NCBI RefSeq assembly: GCF_001640025.1
Contig: NC_031672.1
Span: 4,526,001-4,590,000 of the forward strand
DNA from: Sugiyamaella lignohabitans
Lineage: Eukaryota > Ascomycota > Dipodascomycetes > Dipodascales > Trichomonascaceae
Reading direction: 5' to 3'
DNA: 64,000 nucleotides
A model generated the notes under the pieces. That model had not been told where the DNA came from. It did no database searches and saw nothing but the letters and a program-made list of their open reading frames with translations. A program made the translations under genes and the position numbers. This document shows positions 42,495-54,502 of this stretch, in pieces (the first letter of the stretch is position 1; every line of letters begins with the position of its first letter).

Positions 42495-45400
42495 ATGTTC
42501 GGGGGATTTGGCAGTGCTCCTCCTGGAGGAGGGGGCGGAGGATCAGGGAACACAGGTAGTGTTTTTGGAACACAATCTGCGTTTTCAGGTCCACCAGCTG
42601 GAAATGGAGGATTCACATTTGGCCAACCAAATCAACAGAATCAGCAACCGCCACCACAACAGCAGTCAAATTGGTCGAACAAATGGCAGAATCCACAACT
42701 CCAGCAACAAAATCAGAAGAATCAACAGGCCAGACAGTTTGGAAAGCCGAATCGGGGCCAGTTTCAAGGCAACAACAGTTCTCGAGGTGGTTTCAATGGC
42801 AATGCCAGTGGTAGTTCGAGTTTCGGTAACCAGAATGGTAGTGCTTTTACAGGTGGATCAACTTCATCAGGAGCTTTTGACCAACAACAAAAAGGAGGCA
42901 ACAACAGGCCCAGAGGAGGGGGAATGAATCGCGGAAGAGGAGGGTTTGGACAGAACCGAGGTGGTAAATTTCAGCAGCAGCAGCAGCCCCAAAATCAACA
43001 ACAAACGAAGAATGTATTTCAGAGTAAACGCTCAATTCCTGCTCCAGGATCTGGTAGTCTGACTGCACCAGGGTTCAAGCCCAGGTCACGACCACCACGC
43101 CAAGTACCCGAGTTCTTACTACCAGGATCAGCTTCGATAAAACAAGTGCTATGGAAACAGGATCCATGGGACCTTTCGAACCAGCAGGCCATGGCACGTC
43201 TCGAACAGCAGTTTTCAAGTTCCGACATGCAAACGCTCTATGAACAGGTAGGATCTCATTGATAGAGGAGCCCGACCCCGTTACTGCATCTGCCAGAATC
43301 CGACTCGAGCGAAGCGAGAGGAGCAATGGGGTCTGGGGCAACGCCCCAGCCGCCGGAGGCATGGATCCCTCCCGAGAGAAACTAACACACCACACAGATG
43401 CAGAGTATGAGAGAGAAAGAGAGACAAGAAATGGAGTCTAGAGGGCTTGTAGATAGACAGGATGTGAAGAAGAAGCTGCAAGATGCCATTACGTTTGTTG
43501 GTTCTTGTACCGATATGTGTCCCATTTTTGAACGAGTTCGACGAACGTATGAGAACAACGTCAAACAGCTTGAAAAGGACCCTCAGACCGGAAAAGTGAC
43601 GAGCCAGTATGCAGTCAAGGCGTTTTCAAGACCAGCAGCAGGCCAGCCACCACCACTGCCATCAGACGTGCGACCTCCTCATATTTTAGTGAAAACGCTG
43701 CAGTATCTTAGTGAAAAAATCTTACCACAGCTACCAGCCAGTCATTCATTTTTGTGGGATAGAACGAGATCCATCAGACAGGATTTTACGTACCAAAACT
43801 ACTCGGGTCCGGAGGCTATCGAGTGTAATGAGATAATCGCCCGAATTCATATTATCTGTCTTCATGTAATGGCGGGTCATGATCAGGAGTACTCGAAACA
43901 GCAGGAGATTGAACAGCTCACGAAAACGTTACAGACACTATCGGAATTTTATAACGACAATCGGAAACGAGGGCTTCCAGACAGTCCTAATGAGCCGGAA
44001 ATGAGAGCGTTTCAGCTTCTGTGTCATCTGAAGGATCCTGATGTAGAGTTCCAAGTCCAGCAGTTGCCGATACATGTGTTTAAAGATGCGAGAATCCAAA
44101 GAGCTCTGGAGCTGCGAAATCTAGTTCAACAGAATAGAATTCTCGAAAAGGGGCATATATATACAGAAAATGCTGCGAATATTTTTGCGCTATTTTTTGA
44201 AAAGCTAGCCACTGATGGTAGTACGCCACCACTGTATTTATGTCTTTTGGAAAGCTCGTTCAATGATATACGACTGGCTTCGTTAAATGCCATGTCAAGA
44301 GCATATCATTCTCGAGGAAAGCCGTATTTTATCGACCGACTGACGAGTATGCTGGGGTTTGACAGTGAGCAAGAGGGGTTAGAATTCTGCCAGTATTACG
44401 ACTTGACTGTGGTTGATGATGCCAGTGGAAAGAAATGTGTGGATTTGGTTTCATACAATCAAAGTACGGTTAATAATAAACAGCCCAAACAGCAGCCTTT
44501 TAGTCTACTCGTTGATAGACGGGTAGGAGCTGGTTATAATCAGCTGGTGGTACCGAGTAGAATTGACAGTGCGTCCACAACTCCTGCTGCAAGTGGTGGA
44601 ATAGGAACTGGATTTGGTGGATTCTCTGCCAGGAGTAACAGTAGCTTTGGAAATAGTATAAATGGAGTTGCCAAACCTGTGTTCGGTAGCGGCATTCCCA
44701 GCCCTGGTCAGACTCCTAATATATTTGCGGCTAATAAAGAGGCAACCTTGTTTGGTGGTACCAAGTCTTCAATTCCAAGCATGCCTTCTGCTCCGCCAGC
44801 AACCAAGGCTCAAACATGGGCTAATATTGCTAGTGGAGCTGTCCCTGCAACTACAGAACCAACGCCAGCGGTCAAACAGGAGCAGTCTGCTCTACAAACG
44901 CAACCTTTCAGTCTGTCAGGTGGCAGGGGAATTGGTCTAGCTAAACCCCAATCTGTGGGAATTCCTTTAACAGCTAGCACTGCATCATCAGGTACAACAC
45001 CAAATTCAATGTTCGGCTCTTCTAAACCATTTTCATTTGGTGGCGACACAATCAAAGCAACATCGACATCACTCTTACCAAATAAAACACCACAACCATC
45101 AAGTAATGTTTTTACCAATCCTTTTGCAAGTAACGCATCTGCAGATAAGAAACAAGCACCAGACTCGGCGTCAACAGTTTCACCTCTCGGCCAAACGCCG
45201 GCTTCAACACCCGGTCCCAAACCAGCATTACCAACCGAACCAGTAGCATTACCACCTCCACCAAAACCTGTTTATACAGATTCGATGGTCAAAAAGCAGA
45301 TAGATAGAATGCTTCGATCAGCAGTGTCTGGCGAAATCAGCTCGAATATTCTCCCCAGCCAGTGGAAGTCGATAACACAGGCTCGTCAGGAAAGAAAAGC

Positions 45401-46670
45401 ACTCATTGATAGCGTTTCAGAAGATATCTACAAAAAGTGCATTTCCGACCTGTTATACCGACAATCTGCTAATGCCCTAGCCGAACACCTATTTTCAAGG
45501 AGACTGAGACGGGATGCCATTCGATTGATTAGTGCTGCTGGACAGCGAGCAAAAGAACGGGCAGATCGCAAACGCAAAATTCTCGAAGAATACCGAATTG
45601 TGTCACAAACATTGGGTAGAAGTGACTTGCGACGATCGAGCAGTAATGGCAGTCTAAGAAGCAGGCCGACATCTTCATCATCTCATGTGTCCGAAAAAGA
45701 GCAAATCAAAGCAATGAAACGAGCCAGGGTATCCGCATCGAACGAATGGTCACCATACGCCCTTAAACCCCTATTAATCCCATCAGTAGAAGAAGCATTT
45801 AGACGGCAGTCTCAGTTTGACAGAACAGTGTCGTTAGCTATATTCGTTCCTGACTGGGAGAAAACTGAAGGCACCTGGACACGGAGCAAACTGTCACTTG
45901 TATGGGATGGCCAGCAGACATCGACCTACTGTAACAAGGTGGAAAACAACAGCACACAGATCAACCTCATGGCTCTTGAGAGTGATCCTGCCACGTTTTC
46001 TAGAATTGGCATGCTTATATTTGAGTGTGGAGTTGATCTCAGCATAGAACCTCAAGCGTTTGAAGCAGTCATCTCGAGCTTGGTACCCCGGTCCGAGTTT
46101 CTTATCAGTCTACTGATTGTCAACTGGGATGGCCGGTCACAATCGGACGTCTACGAACATCTCAACATCACGAGATACGAATCACTTTTAGACAACATTA
46201 CATTCTGTTCCCTAACGTCATCCAGTATTGGAAAAGACATCTCTGTGAATTTCAGCGTCGGACTCGAACGACTCAGTCAATCATTCACTGCTACTCTCTC
46301 AACTTTAGGTCTACAACTGCGAAAACAACAAGCAGCCAACAACCAACGACGACTGGCATTAAAAGCTGCTAAAGAAGAACAAGAACGACGACTTGCTCTC
46401 GAAAAACAAAAACAAGACAAATGGAACCGACTGAGCTCGCTCAACTCGTTACACGTCTACACCGAATCGCCCTCACCCCCCACCGCTCCACCACAACCCA
46501 AACGAAAACGCAGTTTCAACGACAGCGGCTCCCTGGCCACCTCACCCGCCACCAAATCAGCTCGCAACCCCTCTGCCATCCACTCAACACCAGTCCAACT
46601 CCCCAAAGCACTCGCCGAGCTCAAAGACCTCGTCTCCTCGGTCCTCACCCGCACCCCGCAATCCATGTAG
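42495..46670 (+). CDS. SAC3: Sac3, TREX-2 mRNA-export scaffold (one intron)
   Basis: Exons 42495-43247 and 43398-46670, phase 0, give 1341 residues. The 150-nt intron has GTAGGA, AACTAAC and CACAG. Exon 1 is Gly/Gln/Asn-rich with scattered FG motifs (VFGTQ, FTFGQ), as in nucleoporin-binding Sac3 N termini. Exon 2 opens the SAC3/GANP domain (FVGSCTDMCPIFERVRR, ECNEIIARIHIICLH, LELRNLVQQNRIL). An FG-rich linker (about 640-790) and a helical Sus1/Cdc31-binding-type region with basic coiled coil follow. Sac3 couples SAGA genes to the pore. The intron holds a GC element; another follows the stop. Confidence 0.94.
43301..43360 (-). repeat. GC element inside the SAC3 intron
   Basis: Solo unit antisense to SAC3; its GGAGGC end is 37 nt from the acceptor. 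Confidence 0.92.
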
Positions 46671-46755
46671 CATATCTCCCTTTAATGTAATATAGCATCG
46701 CATCCCCCTTCTGCCCCTCTTGCTTGACTGGAGTCGGACTTGAGGACGGGGACCT

Positions 46756-46930
46756 GCCTCCGGCGGCTGGGGCTTTGCCCCAGACCCCATTGCTCCTCTC
46801 GCTTCGCTCGAGTCGGGCTCCGGGACCCTGTCCGTACCCCTGTGACCTGCCTGCTGGCGAACTCCAAGCCCGACTCGAGCGGAGCGAGAGGAGCAGCGGG
46901 GTCTGGGGCGGAGCCCCAGCCGCCGGAGGC
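46756..46930. repeat. GC element pair between SAC3 and the convergent gene
   Basis: Long arms 46756-46815 and 46871-46930. They lie 85 nt and 83 nt from the two stop codons respectively. Confidence 0.92.
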
Positions 46931-47013
46931 AGCAGGACATGTGGAAGTGTATAGAAATGCATGTTATTAAATAAATAGAATAAATAGACGTGGATCACGT
47001 ATGCAGAAGGGGG

Positions 47014-49218
47014 TTAGAAGTCGTTGATGGACATCGAGTGGGCGAGGTGCGAGGTGGGCAGGTAGGTCCGGTGGGGCGAGCGGTCTTGGAGGTCGAAGCT
47101 CGACACGAACCGTTTGCGGATGCCGAAGATTTCTTCGGTGCCGAACTCGTCTTCGAGGAGGTAGCTCGAGTTATTGTCCTGGCGGGGACCCAGGATCATT
47201 TGCGCTCGGCCCACAAACTCCTCGTCGACTTTGCCGTTACGTTTCATGAGCAGCTCGACCGCGTAAACTCGGTAGAAGTCGCTGTTCATTCGCAGCTCGC
47301 GTGGTCGCAGACCGGGAATGATGGTCGTTTGCACCCGGTACGTTTTCAGCGAAATAGGTTTCAGTTTGGGTGGGGCAGCATTGCCGGTGCTGGGGCTTTT
47401 ATTACTGTTGGTGCTGCTGCTAGCAGCAGAATTGTTGCTAGTGGAGTTGGAGGAGGATGTTGGAGAGACAACTAGTAATTGAGCAGGATGGGGTTCATCC
47501 ATGGACCGAGGACCAAATGACAGGTAGTTTGTCGTCACATTCTGCTGGGTGTTGGAAAGTGACGATGCCATGAGTGATATGGCTTTGATAGACGCAGTGA
47601 GATTCGACACAATCGACTTTTTGCCAAGTAGACGTTTGGTTTTGGAAAACACAGAGCTGCTTTTCTTTTCTTTCGTCTTCTCATCATTCGTATCGTCATT
47701 GTCGTCACTGTCATTATCATTCTCGTTCCCATTATTGTAATCATATGTATTGTCAGTCAACGATCCAGCTACGAGCAATGGATGGTCGTCAATTGACGCT
47801 TCAAAGTCGGGGATCTCGATTTTCCGTCTCGATACTGGACCTGTAGCACTATTGGCCACTGAATTGGCACTAGTAGACAATGCCGAGTTAGCAGACTCAC
47901 AAGATACAAACGAGCCAACAGGAGAATCATATGGAGTGACAGTGGTGGTAGAATCATGGTCGAGCTGACGGTTGTCTAACCCAGACAGACCGAGTAGTGC
48001 TTCAGTCGAGGCAAGAACAGGCGATTGTGAGTTATTAGCATCATTTTCACCGGATTCTCCATCGTCATCCTCATCAATCCATTCGTGAATATCGTCGACC
48101 CGTTTACCTTGGTACGATATTGGCACGGCACCAGTGGACTCCGAATTACTTTCGGGTTCAGGGGTAGTAGTATCAACCTTAACGTTTAATGCAGCAAGAC
48201 TATCACGAAAAGCTCCTTGCCAAGTCGATAACGTGCTAGCAGAATGTACTCCGTAAGCAGGTGGTGCCGTTTGTTTTGGTTTTTGCTCTGCTATAGCACG
48301 TTTGCTTTTGGCGGAATACTCACCGCCGCCGTTGATAAGCGATGCGTCTTCGGTGCCGTGTACTGCATTATCATTGTTTCTCGAAGCCGGGGTTAGGGTC
48401 GAGTTAGAGTGGGTATCACGACGTAGTGATCGGAAATGGGTCTCCGAATTTTGGGGGTGGTATTGGTGATGGTGGAGGTCGTCATCGTCGGAATGGTGAA
48501 CAGACGTCGAATCGGCATTGGTGTTGGAGTCATCGTCACCGTTAATTGCATCAGACATAAACGAATCCATTGAATCCATCGAGTTGACCGAGTTGATTGA
48601 GGTGGATGGGTTGGAGTAGGACGTAGCGGTAGACGTAGAAGAGGGGCCAATTAACATGTCAAAATCGTCTAAACCAGCCGAACTAGACTGGGAAGTAGAA
48701 ACCAAGTTGCGTAGATTGTTGATTGGATGCATAATAGGGGTAGTTCTAGCAGTCGAACTGGTACCAGTACTACCCATAGACATATCACTTGTTGTAGATA
48801 TCGTAGATGTAGTAGAAGTAGCACTTACAGTGCTAACAGCAGTGTCGGTACTACTGTTACTACCAGCTCGAGACTTTAATTCGGGTCTCATGGGAGGAGG
48901 TAGTAACAAATCGTTATCGTAATTGACATCGTCATTGTTGTTGGTAGGAGAACGAGAACAACAGGACGAAGGAGAAGAAGCCAAGGATGTGGTCGAACGA
49001 TTGCTCCGTTTTTGTTTTCGTGGTTTAGGAATAACAGTAGTCGTTAATAAATTTGACAGAGCTGGCGATAGCTTTCGACCCCTGTGATCATGAGTGATGT
49101 TGGTTTGTTTCACAGTCAACACAGAAATAGGCGGCGATACAGAAGTCGAGATGGCTATCTCTGCGTTATTTGAATATAACATTTTTTGTTGTTGGATAGG
49201 CCGAGTCGGCAATGGCAT
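47014..49218 (-). CDS. Ser/Asn-rich protein with a conserved C-terminal block, function unknown
   Basis: 734 residues from the ATG at 49218; an ATG 12 codons later is a possible alternative start. Residues 1-600 are low complexity, rich in Ser, Thr, Asn and Asp, with acidic runs (DNDSDDNDDTNDEKTKEKK). The last about 130 residues look folded and conserved: LKTYRVQTTIIPGLRPRELR, MNSDFYRVYAVELLMKRNGK, then a polar tail. I believe the RELRxNxDFxRxYAxE pattern recurs in uncharacterised fungal proteins but cannot name a function. No signal peptide or membrane span. Converges with SAC3. Confidence 0.75.
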   Translation of the reverse strand: MPLPTRPIQQQKMLYSNNAEIAISTSVSPPISVLTVKQTNITHDHRGRKLSPALSNLLTTTVIPKPRKQKRSNRSTTSLASSPSSCCSRSPTNNNDDVNYDNDLLLPPPMRPELKSRAGSNSSTDTAVSTVSATSTTSTISTTSDMSMGSTGTSSTARTTPIMHPINNLRNLVSTSQSSSAGLDDFDMLIGPSSTSTATSYSNPSTSINSVNSMDSMDSFMSDAINGDDDSNTNADSTSVHHSDDDDLHHHQYHPQNSETHFRSLRRDTHSNSTLTPASRNNDNAVHGTEDASLINGGGEYSAKSKRAIAEQKPKQTAPPAYGVHSASTLSTWQGAFRDSLAALNVKVDTTTPEPESNSESTGAVPISYQGKRVDDIHEWIDEDDDGESGENDANNSQSPVLASTEALLGLSGLDNRQLDHDSTTTVTPYDSPVGSFVSCESANSALSTSANSVANSATGPVSRRKIEIPDFEASIDDHPLLVAGSLTDNTYDYNNGNENDNDSDDNDDTNDEKTKEKKSSSVFSKTKRLLGKKSIVSNLTASIKAISLMASSLSNTQQNVTTNYLSFGPRSMDEPHPAQLLVVSPTSSSNSTSNNSAASSSTNSNKSPSTGNAAPPKLKPISLKTYRVQTTIIPGLRPRELRMNSDFYRVYAVELLMKRNGKVDEEFVGRAQMILGPRQDNNSSYLLEDEFGTEEIFGIRKRFVSSFDLQDRSPHRTYLPTSHLAHSMSINDF

Positions 49219-50225
49219 TTGTGGATACTAGTAGTCTTAAAAGGTGCAAGGCATATCAGTTGATAGTATTTGGAGAGTGCTCGATGCCAGCGCTGTATCA
49301 ATGTTGGCCAAAAAAACAAAAAAAAAACTATTACTGTCAATGATCAATCCAATCAGTAATCAATAATTAGTATCAATAAACAGAATCAATAATCAGTAAC
49401 AATCTACTAGTGAAATATCAACAGATGTCGAAGTTATCTTATCTGTTATCTACCGGACTGCCGAATGTTGGTGACTGTGATGTTGTACTGTAGTTGTAGT
49501 AGTAGTTGTAGTTGTAGTTGCAGATTATAGAGCAGCGACAACAAGAGAAATAATAATAAATAAAGGTCGATAATTAATCAAAAGACCAATTCAACTTCAG
49601 TCGAAATAGTTCTTTTGAAATTTGAAACAAAATCGTTATTGTTGTTCGCACTAAAAGTCGGAGTTGCAATCAACAAGCAAGTACGCACTGAGTCAACTGT
49701 AGTATGGTAGTAGTAGTAGTAACAACCAGTAATCAATACTACTTAATAATCCCAGCGGCAATCAAAAAACAAAAAAACACAAAAACCAAAAAAGTTCCTT
49801 GGTCGTAGCAAAAGTTAAAGAAAGAAGATATCAAACTTATACAAGAAACAGCTGAAAGGTAATAACCAACCTTGAATCAAAGGTTAATTAACTAACTTAG
49901 AACACCGAGCAAAAAAAAAAGGGGCCTATCGATTCGATTATATACAGTGATTATCAACCAGCCTACTTTGCTAGCCACATTGGATACGGGGGTTTGGTTT
50001 GGCTTGGTTTGGTTTGGTTGGGAGTAAGCAGGCGCGCATCGGATGCAGGACAGCCATGCGACCCAGCATGCGACCCGAATGCGACGCCAATGCACCCACT
50101 GCGGCAGTTGGGGGTTACAGTCGCAGCCGGTCGCCGGCCCCTAGGTAGGGGCGATGGGCCAGCTGCAATGTGCATGCCAGCCAGTGCGTTGATGACGCAG
50201 TGTCACCAGGGTGGGGGGACGGACT

Positions 50226-50280
50226 GCCTCCGGCGGCTGGGGCTCCGCCCCAGACCCTGGTTGCTCCTGCTTCGCAGGAG
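50226..50280 (+). repeat. GC element, short form
   Basis: Ends with CTCCTGCTTCGCAGGAG hairpin and TTGGCTAGG remnant. Confidence 0.9.
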
Positions 50281-50912
50281 TTGGCTAGGTTCGTAGGGGG
50301 TTGATTGGAGGAGGTGGAGGTGAAGGAGGAAGTAGTGGTGGTGGTGGGATTATTGGGCCGTGGGAGGTGGAAGGGATGTTTATTGGGTGATGTGAGGGGG
50401 TGGTTAGCGGGTGGTTAGTGGGTGATTACTGGGTCGTCACTGGGTGTTACTGGGTGGTTTATTGGCTTGTGTGAGGGGGTGACAACGGGTTAAGGACCCG
50501 TTGTGAGGAATGGTTGGAGGGCCGGAGATGTGGTCCTGCCTGGCTACTCACTCGCATGACCAGTGTCTCAGTAGGCGGAGGGTGTGACACAGTTGTATGT
50601 GGGCTGCAAGGCAAGCCCTGCCTGACTGGCCCCAGAGGGCACACCCAAGCGACGCTGGGGCCCGCTGGGGCCGGTGACTTGAATCTGCACCGATCGGTTT
50701 GGAAGCCATTGCCGCGAGCCTTCGCTACATGGCTGTGCAGGAAAAGCGTCTTGTCCCGTGCCTGCTGCCCTTTACTTTTTCCTCACCACCCCTGCCCTCT
50801 CCCACATATGCAGTACTTTTTGCCGCCCCCACCACGGCGGCTCCGGACTTCCGGACACGGCGGCCCACCTCCCCCAAACAGCAACCGGCCTGTGGGCCGC
50901 CAATGGGGGTGT

Positions 50913-50962
50913 GCCTCCGGCGGCCGGGCTCCGCCCGGACCCGTGGTGCTCGCTTCGCGAGC
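50913..50962 (+). repeat. GC element, CCGGGCTCCGCCCGG subfamily, solo
   Basis: Third locus with the altered first hairpin, tail GCTCGCTTCGCGAGC. Confidence 0.88.
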
Positions 50963-51125
50963 GGCGTCGGGGGTGGGTCCGCTGGCTGATGCTGTCGACC
51001 CCCAGCCAGGGGTCTGTGTGGTATGTGTATGAGTGTGCAGTAATAATAATAATAATAATATTTTTTTCCACCCACCCCCAACAGACATCGGCGATTGGCC
51101 CCTATCCAGGGGTGCGGTTGTGGCT

Positions 51126-51262
51126 GCCTCCGGCGACTGGGACTCTGCCCCAGACCCCGCTGCTCCTCTCGCTCCGCTCGAGTCGGTTCCCTCGACGGTC
51201 CCAGCAGTCTCCTGCGAAGCAGGAGCTACGGGGTCTGGGGCAGCGCCCCAGCCGCCGGAGGC
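51126..51262. repeat. GC element, 137-bp composite
   Basis: Long arm, spacer CTCGACGGTCCCAGCAGT, then short arm with CTCCTGCGAAGCAGGAG. Confidence 0.92.
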
Positions 51263-51916
51263 ACAACCACGACCCCCCAAGAGCACGGCACTGGTGCCGT
51301 ATGTGAAGTTTAACTTTATTTTTGGGGGCCCGGGATGTTGGGTTCGGAGCTGAAAATACAGGCGAAAAAAAACTCGTCGATCGAGAGCTTGTTTGAGGTC
51401 GCGGATTTCGTTCGGAACAGACATAAGTCTAGACCGCATTTGTCGCCAGTTCATTGGTCGCAGAAATGTCTCGAAATGAAACAGTTCCTGCTTGGACTAG
51501 AATGGCAGGCTCATCGCTTATGTTGGCGATCCATGCGTGTCGGCCTGCCCAAACCGGACATCAAATTCTCCAAACAACACCGCTTTTTCTCGTTTCCCGG
51601 CCTCAAACTGGGGTTTTAAATGAACTGACGGGTCTTTATCTCGTCTCCTGACGAAACCAGCTCAAAAACTATATCCATTGACTTTTTTGACCCGCGACAG
51701 AGCCGATTCGCATGCCCTTGCACGATCTCGATCGGTCATCGCATAGCCGTTGCGCCGCACAGGCTGTTGAAACGTCCGATGCCAAAAAAAATTTTTTCTC
51801 CGCTCCGAAAACAATCCCGCACCCCTGAAAATAGATCCACCGTCGATTGCCGGCCGCTGCTCCCAGGCTCCGTTGTGCTCGCTCCGCGAGCGGCAGATTT
51901 GGGGGGGTCTGGGCCT

Positions 51917-52057
51917 GCCTCCGGCGGCTGGGGCTCCGCCCCAGACCCTGGTTGCTCCTGCTTCAGGAGTTTTTATTGACTGGGACCCCCGCGGGAACGA
52001 CTCGAGCGCAGCGAGAGGAGCCACGGGGTCTGGGGCAACGCCCCAGCCGCCGGAGGC
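51917..52057. repeat. GC element, 141-bp composite
   Basis: Short arm (hairpin partly lost, CTCCTGCTTCAGGAG) plus long inverted arm. A detached GCTCGCTCCGCGAGC hairpin lies about 40 bp to the left. Confidence 0.88.
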
Positions 52058-52281
52058 ACGCTCCCCCTCAGCGCATTCCGCGAGAAAAAATATTATTATT
52101 TCGCGCGCTGGCGGGCTCGATCGATGGCGCGATCTGTGATTTGAGTCTGTAATAATCCCCGATGCCTGAATAATACCCGATCTCACGCCCCCTTCCAGCA
52201 CCCAAACGGGCTGAAAAAGAACTCGAACAACCTCGCCAGCACCCAACCGCTCCCGTTCCACGTGCCCCACGGTCCCAGCAA

Positions 52282-52341
52282 CGACTCGACCGCAGCGAGA
52301 GGAGCCACGGGGTCTGGGGCAGAGCCCCAGCCGCCAGAGGC
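52282..52341 (-). repeat. GC element, solo unit with substitutions
   Basis: Carries CGACTCGACC and CCGCCAGAGGC changes; lies upstream of the next gene. Confidence 0.85.
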
Positions 52342-52458
52342 ACGGCCCCTCCCCCTGGAGGTTAGGGTGCAAGATTATGCAAGATCGATAAGATTAGCCT
52401 GAAGATAAGGTTGGACTGCGTGAGGACGAGATTCTGGGTTGTACATGAGAGGCGAAGG

Positions 52459-54372
52459 ATGGCTGCGGTGATGGGTAGGCTCGGTTTTTATGTGGTGCTG
52501 GCGTGTGTGGTCAGTGCGGGATTTTTGTATGCTGGTTTTGGCCGTGATAGGGAGCTTGTGCTGTATCCAGGAGTACCATGGGTGCCGGGGTCGGACCCGG
52601 ACGACGGTGGTGGTGCCGTGTGGCCGGTCCAGGTGTCGTGGGACGGGTATAAAGAACAGTTGGAACCTGTGGATTGGTACAATTCGAGTGCGTTGTTTGG
52701 GACGGTGAATAACGCGTTGAGGAGAAAAGGAAGCGATTTGAATCCCGTAGGAGTTTCGTTTATTCCGGCAGTGATTCCGGCAAACACGCTGCTGTATCAT
52801 GGCACGTTACATGGAAAGTTCCCTGACAATCCAGAATGGATTGCAATGGATCCAGAATTCTCGTACAATTTTAAAAACGGACTTTGGCGATGGAGAGGTA
52901 AAAAGCTGCCTGCGAAGAAACCAGATCACGACCAGGATTCTGAGGTTGACCAGAATGCGAGAGGGCAAAATGTGAGAGGGCAGGTTGTAGCAGAGTCGGA
53001 GCATGAGCAAGTGTCTTTTGATGAACAGAGTCTAGAAGATGGGTTTGAAAGTGATATGGAGGGTGATTTGGGAGTCACTGATCAGAGCCAGGATGCGTCC
53101 AGCTTGCTGACGTTTATAACGAAGAAGCCGTTGGACAAACTGATTCTGCTGGATGGTGCCAGTGGAGCCAAGTCGTCGTTCGGCGAAATGGACACTCAGA
53201 TGCTGTGGTCGCAAATGGAGAGATCCAGATGGACTCGGATGCAGATTCGTGATGAAAGGATTATGGCTAAGAAGATTTGCGAATGGGGTCGTCCATATGG
53301 TTTGGACGGGATTATTCGTTTGGAGATCTCGTTCGAGGTGATTATCTGCGACTTCCACAGTCCGAAAATAGACCTGCTGTCTAATGTCACGTATCCTAAT
53401 CCATACGAATTTTTAGGACTTCCTGCTGACCACGACAGTGATTATTATTCATTGTTAGATGAGTTTACAGACTCGCCGTCTCAGGCTCTTATTCGACTAC
53501 TTTCTCAAAGTGCGGGCTACGACCATATCAAGTCGGGTGAATCTCATTATAACGGCGATTACAGGATTGAGCTTGACTATAGACACATGATCACTGCTAT
53601 TAACAGGACATATTTGACTCCCGATACATATCTTCGACGATTGGACAATATTACTCAGGAAGTGCAGGACGGTATGATTGAGGATATAGCGTACGCATTA
53701 CAACATCCTATAGAGCCGAGACTGGGAAACAACTGGCAATTACTCACTGACACCATTGTCGCTCGATTAGCCCCGCTGCTATACACACTGAATACCACAT
53801 TGGCAGGTCATACTGGCAGTTCACAGTCACAGTCAATCGACGATTTGCGGGCTCTGGGCGTCAATCTCACTACTGGAACATATAATATCTTGCGAATGTA
53901 CTCGGACAACACCACTGGCGGGGCCAATATAACCGACGACGCCCTGGATTCGTTTGTGTTCCAGTACTCTAAACCCACGTACCCACTGTATTCAGAAACC
54001 GACCGGCTCATCTGGTCGGCCATCTACCAGGTGGTAAGGGCAATTGGACACCAGCTGTTCAGTATCTTCTCGCTCTCAAAAGATATTATCTCTACAACCT
54101 ACCAAAATCACGAACTGAATCAGCAACTCATAACCGAACTCTCTCGCAAAATCGACGTCCAGTCGGCCGAACTCAATCGACTGCTCACCGACCTCAACTG
54201 GTCGTACTACTACCAATGCAGCCACAAATGCCGCGAAGACGAGCTGTGCATGGTCCCGACCTGGGGCCCTACTCCCTACCACAGATGGAAAACAATCGAC
54301 GAACACGGACAGCGTCGCAGAGTATCCTACTCGGATCTCCAGTGCATCGGTTTATACGATCTGGTCGAATAA
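52459..54372 (+). CDS. Fungal membrane-anchored protein of unknown function
   Basis: 637 residues from the ATG at 52459; an ATG four codons later is equally plausible. An N-terminal hydrophobic span (LGFYVVLACVVSAGFLYAGF) acts as signal anchor. About residues 105-150 contain NTLLYHGTLHGKFPDNPEWI, then AMDPEFSYNF. A central block reads LDKLILLDGASGAKSSFG with YGLDGIIRLEISFEVIICDF, and the C terminus has paired cysteines (CSHKCREDELCMVPTWG). I recall this YHGT/PEW...LDG...WG layout from uncharacterised fungal proteins; no activity is known to me. Several NxT/S sites fit a luminal domain. Confidence 0.75.
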   Translation: MAAVMGRLGFYVVLACVVSAGFLYAGFGRDRELVLYPGVPWVPGSDPDDGGGAVWPVQVSWDGYKEQLEPVDWYNSSALFGTVNNALRRKGSDLNPVGVSFIPAVIPANTLLYHGTLHGKFPDNPEWIAMDPEFSYNFKNGLWRWRGKKLPAKKPDHDQDSEVDQNARGQNVRGQVVAESEHEQVSFDEQSLEDGFESDMEGDLGVTDQSQDASSLLTFITKKPLDKLILLDGASGAKSSFGEMDTQMLWSQMERSRWTRMQIRDERIMAKKICEWGRPYGLDGIIRLEISFEVIICDFHSPKIDLLSNVTYPNPYEFLGLPADHDSDYYSLLDEFTDSPSQALIRLLSQSAGYDHIKSGESHYNGDYRIELDYRHMITAINRTYLTPDTYLRRLDNITQEVQDGMIEDIAYALQHPIEPRLGNNWQLLTDTIVARLAPLLYTLNTTLAGHTGSSQSQSIDDLRALGVNLTTGTYNILRMYSDNTTGGANITDDALDSFVFQYSKPTYPLYSETDRLIWSAIYQVVRAIGHQLFSIFSLSKDIISTTYQNHELNQQLITELSRKIDVQSAELNRLLTDLNWSYYYQCSHKCREDELCMVPTWGPTPYHRWKTIDEHGQRRRVSYSDLQCIGLYDLVE

Positions 54373-54402
54373 AAAATGGAATTACTACTAGTATCCGGGT
54401 CT

Positions 54403-54462
54403 GCCTCCGGCGGCTGGGGCTGCGCCCCAGACCCCACTGCTCCTCTCGCTTCGCTCGAGTCG
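54403..54462 (+). repeat. GC element, solo unit
   Basis: 30 nt after the stop of the preceding gene, sense orientation. Confidence 0.92.
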
Positions 54463-54502
54463 TTTTCAGGGGGATCCAGGTTCCCCGCCGGGGTCGGGGT
54501 GT

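Larger units (their letters stand above)
49219..52458. other. 3.2-kb gene-free interval, GC-element-rich on its right side
   Basis: 49219-49900: AT-rich leader region with TAGTAG/GTTGTAG microrepeats. 49985-50025: GGTTTGGTTT runs. 50330-50470: G/T-rich ACTGGGTGGTTA-like degenerate repeats. 50900-52350: five GC-element loci. A frame at 51335-51619 reads 94 codons without family features. No supported gene. Confidence 0.5.

Noticed and set aside
50514..51032. 172-codon open frame in the GC-rich interval
   Set aside because: It overlaps GC elements and competing frames of equal length; Gly/Pro/Arg-rich by base composition.
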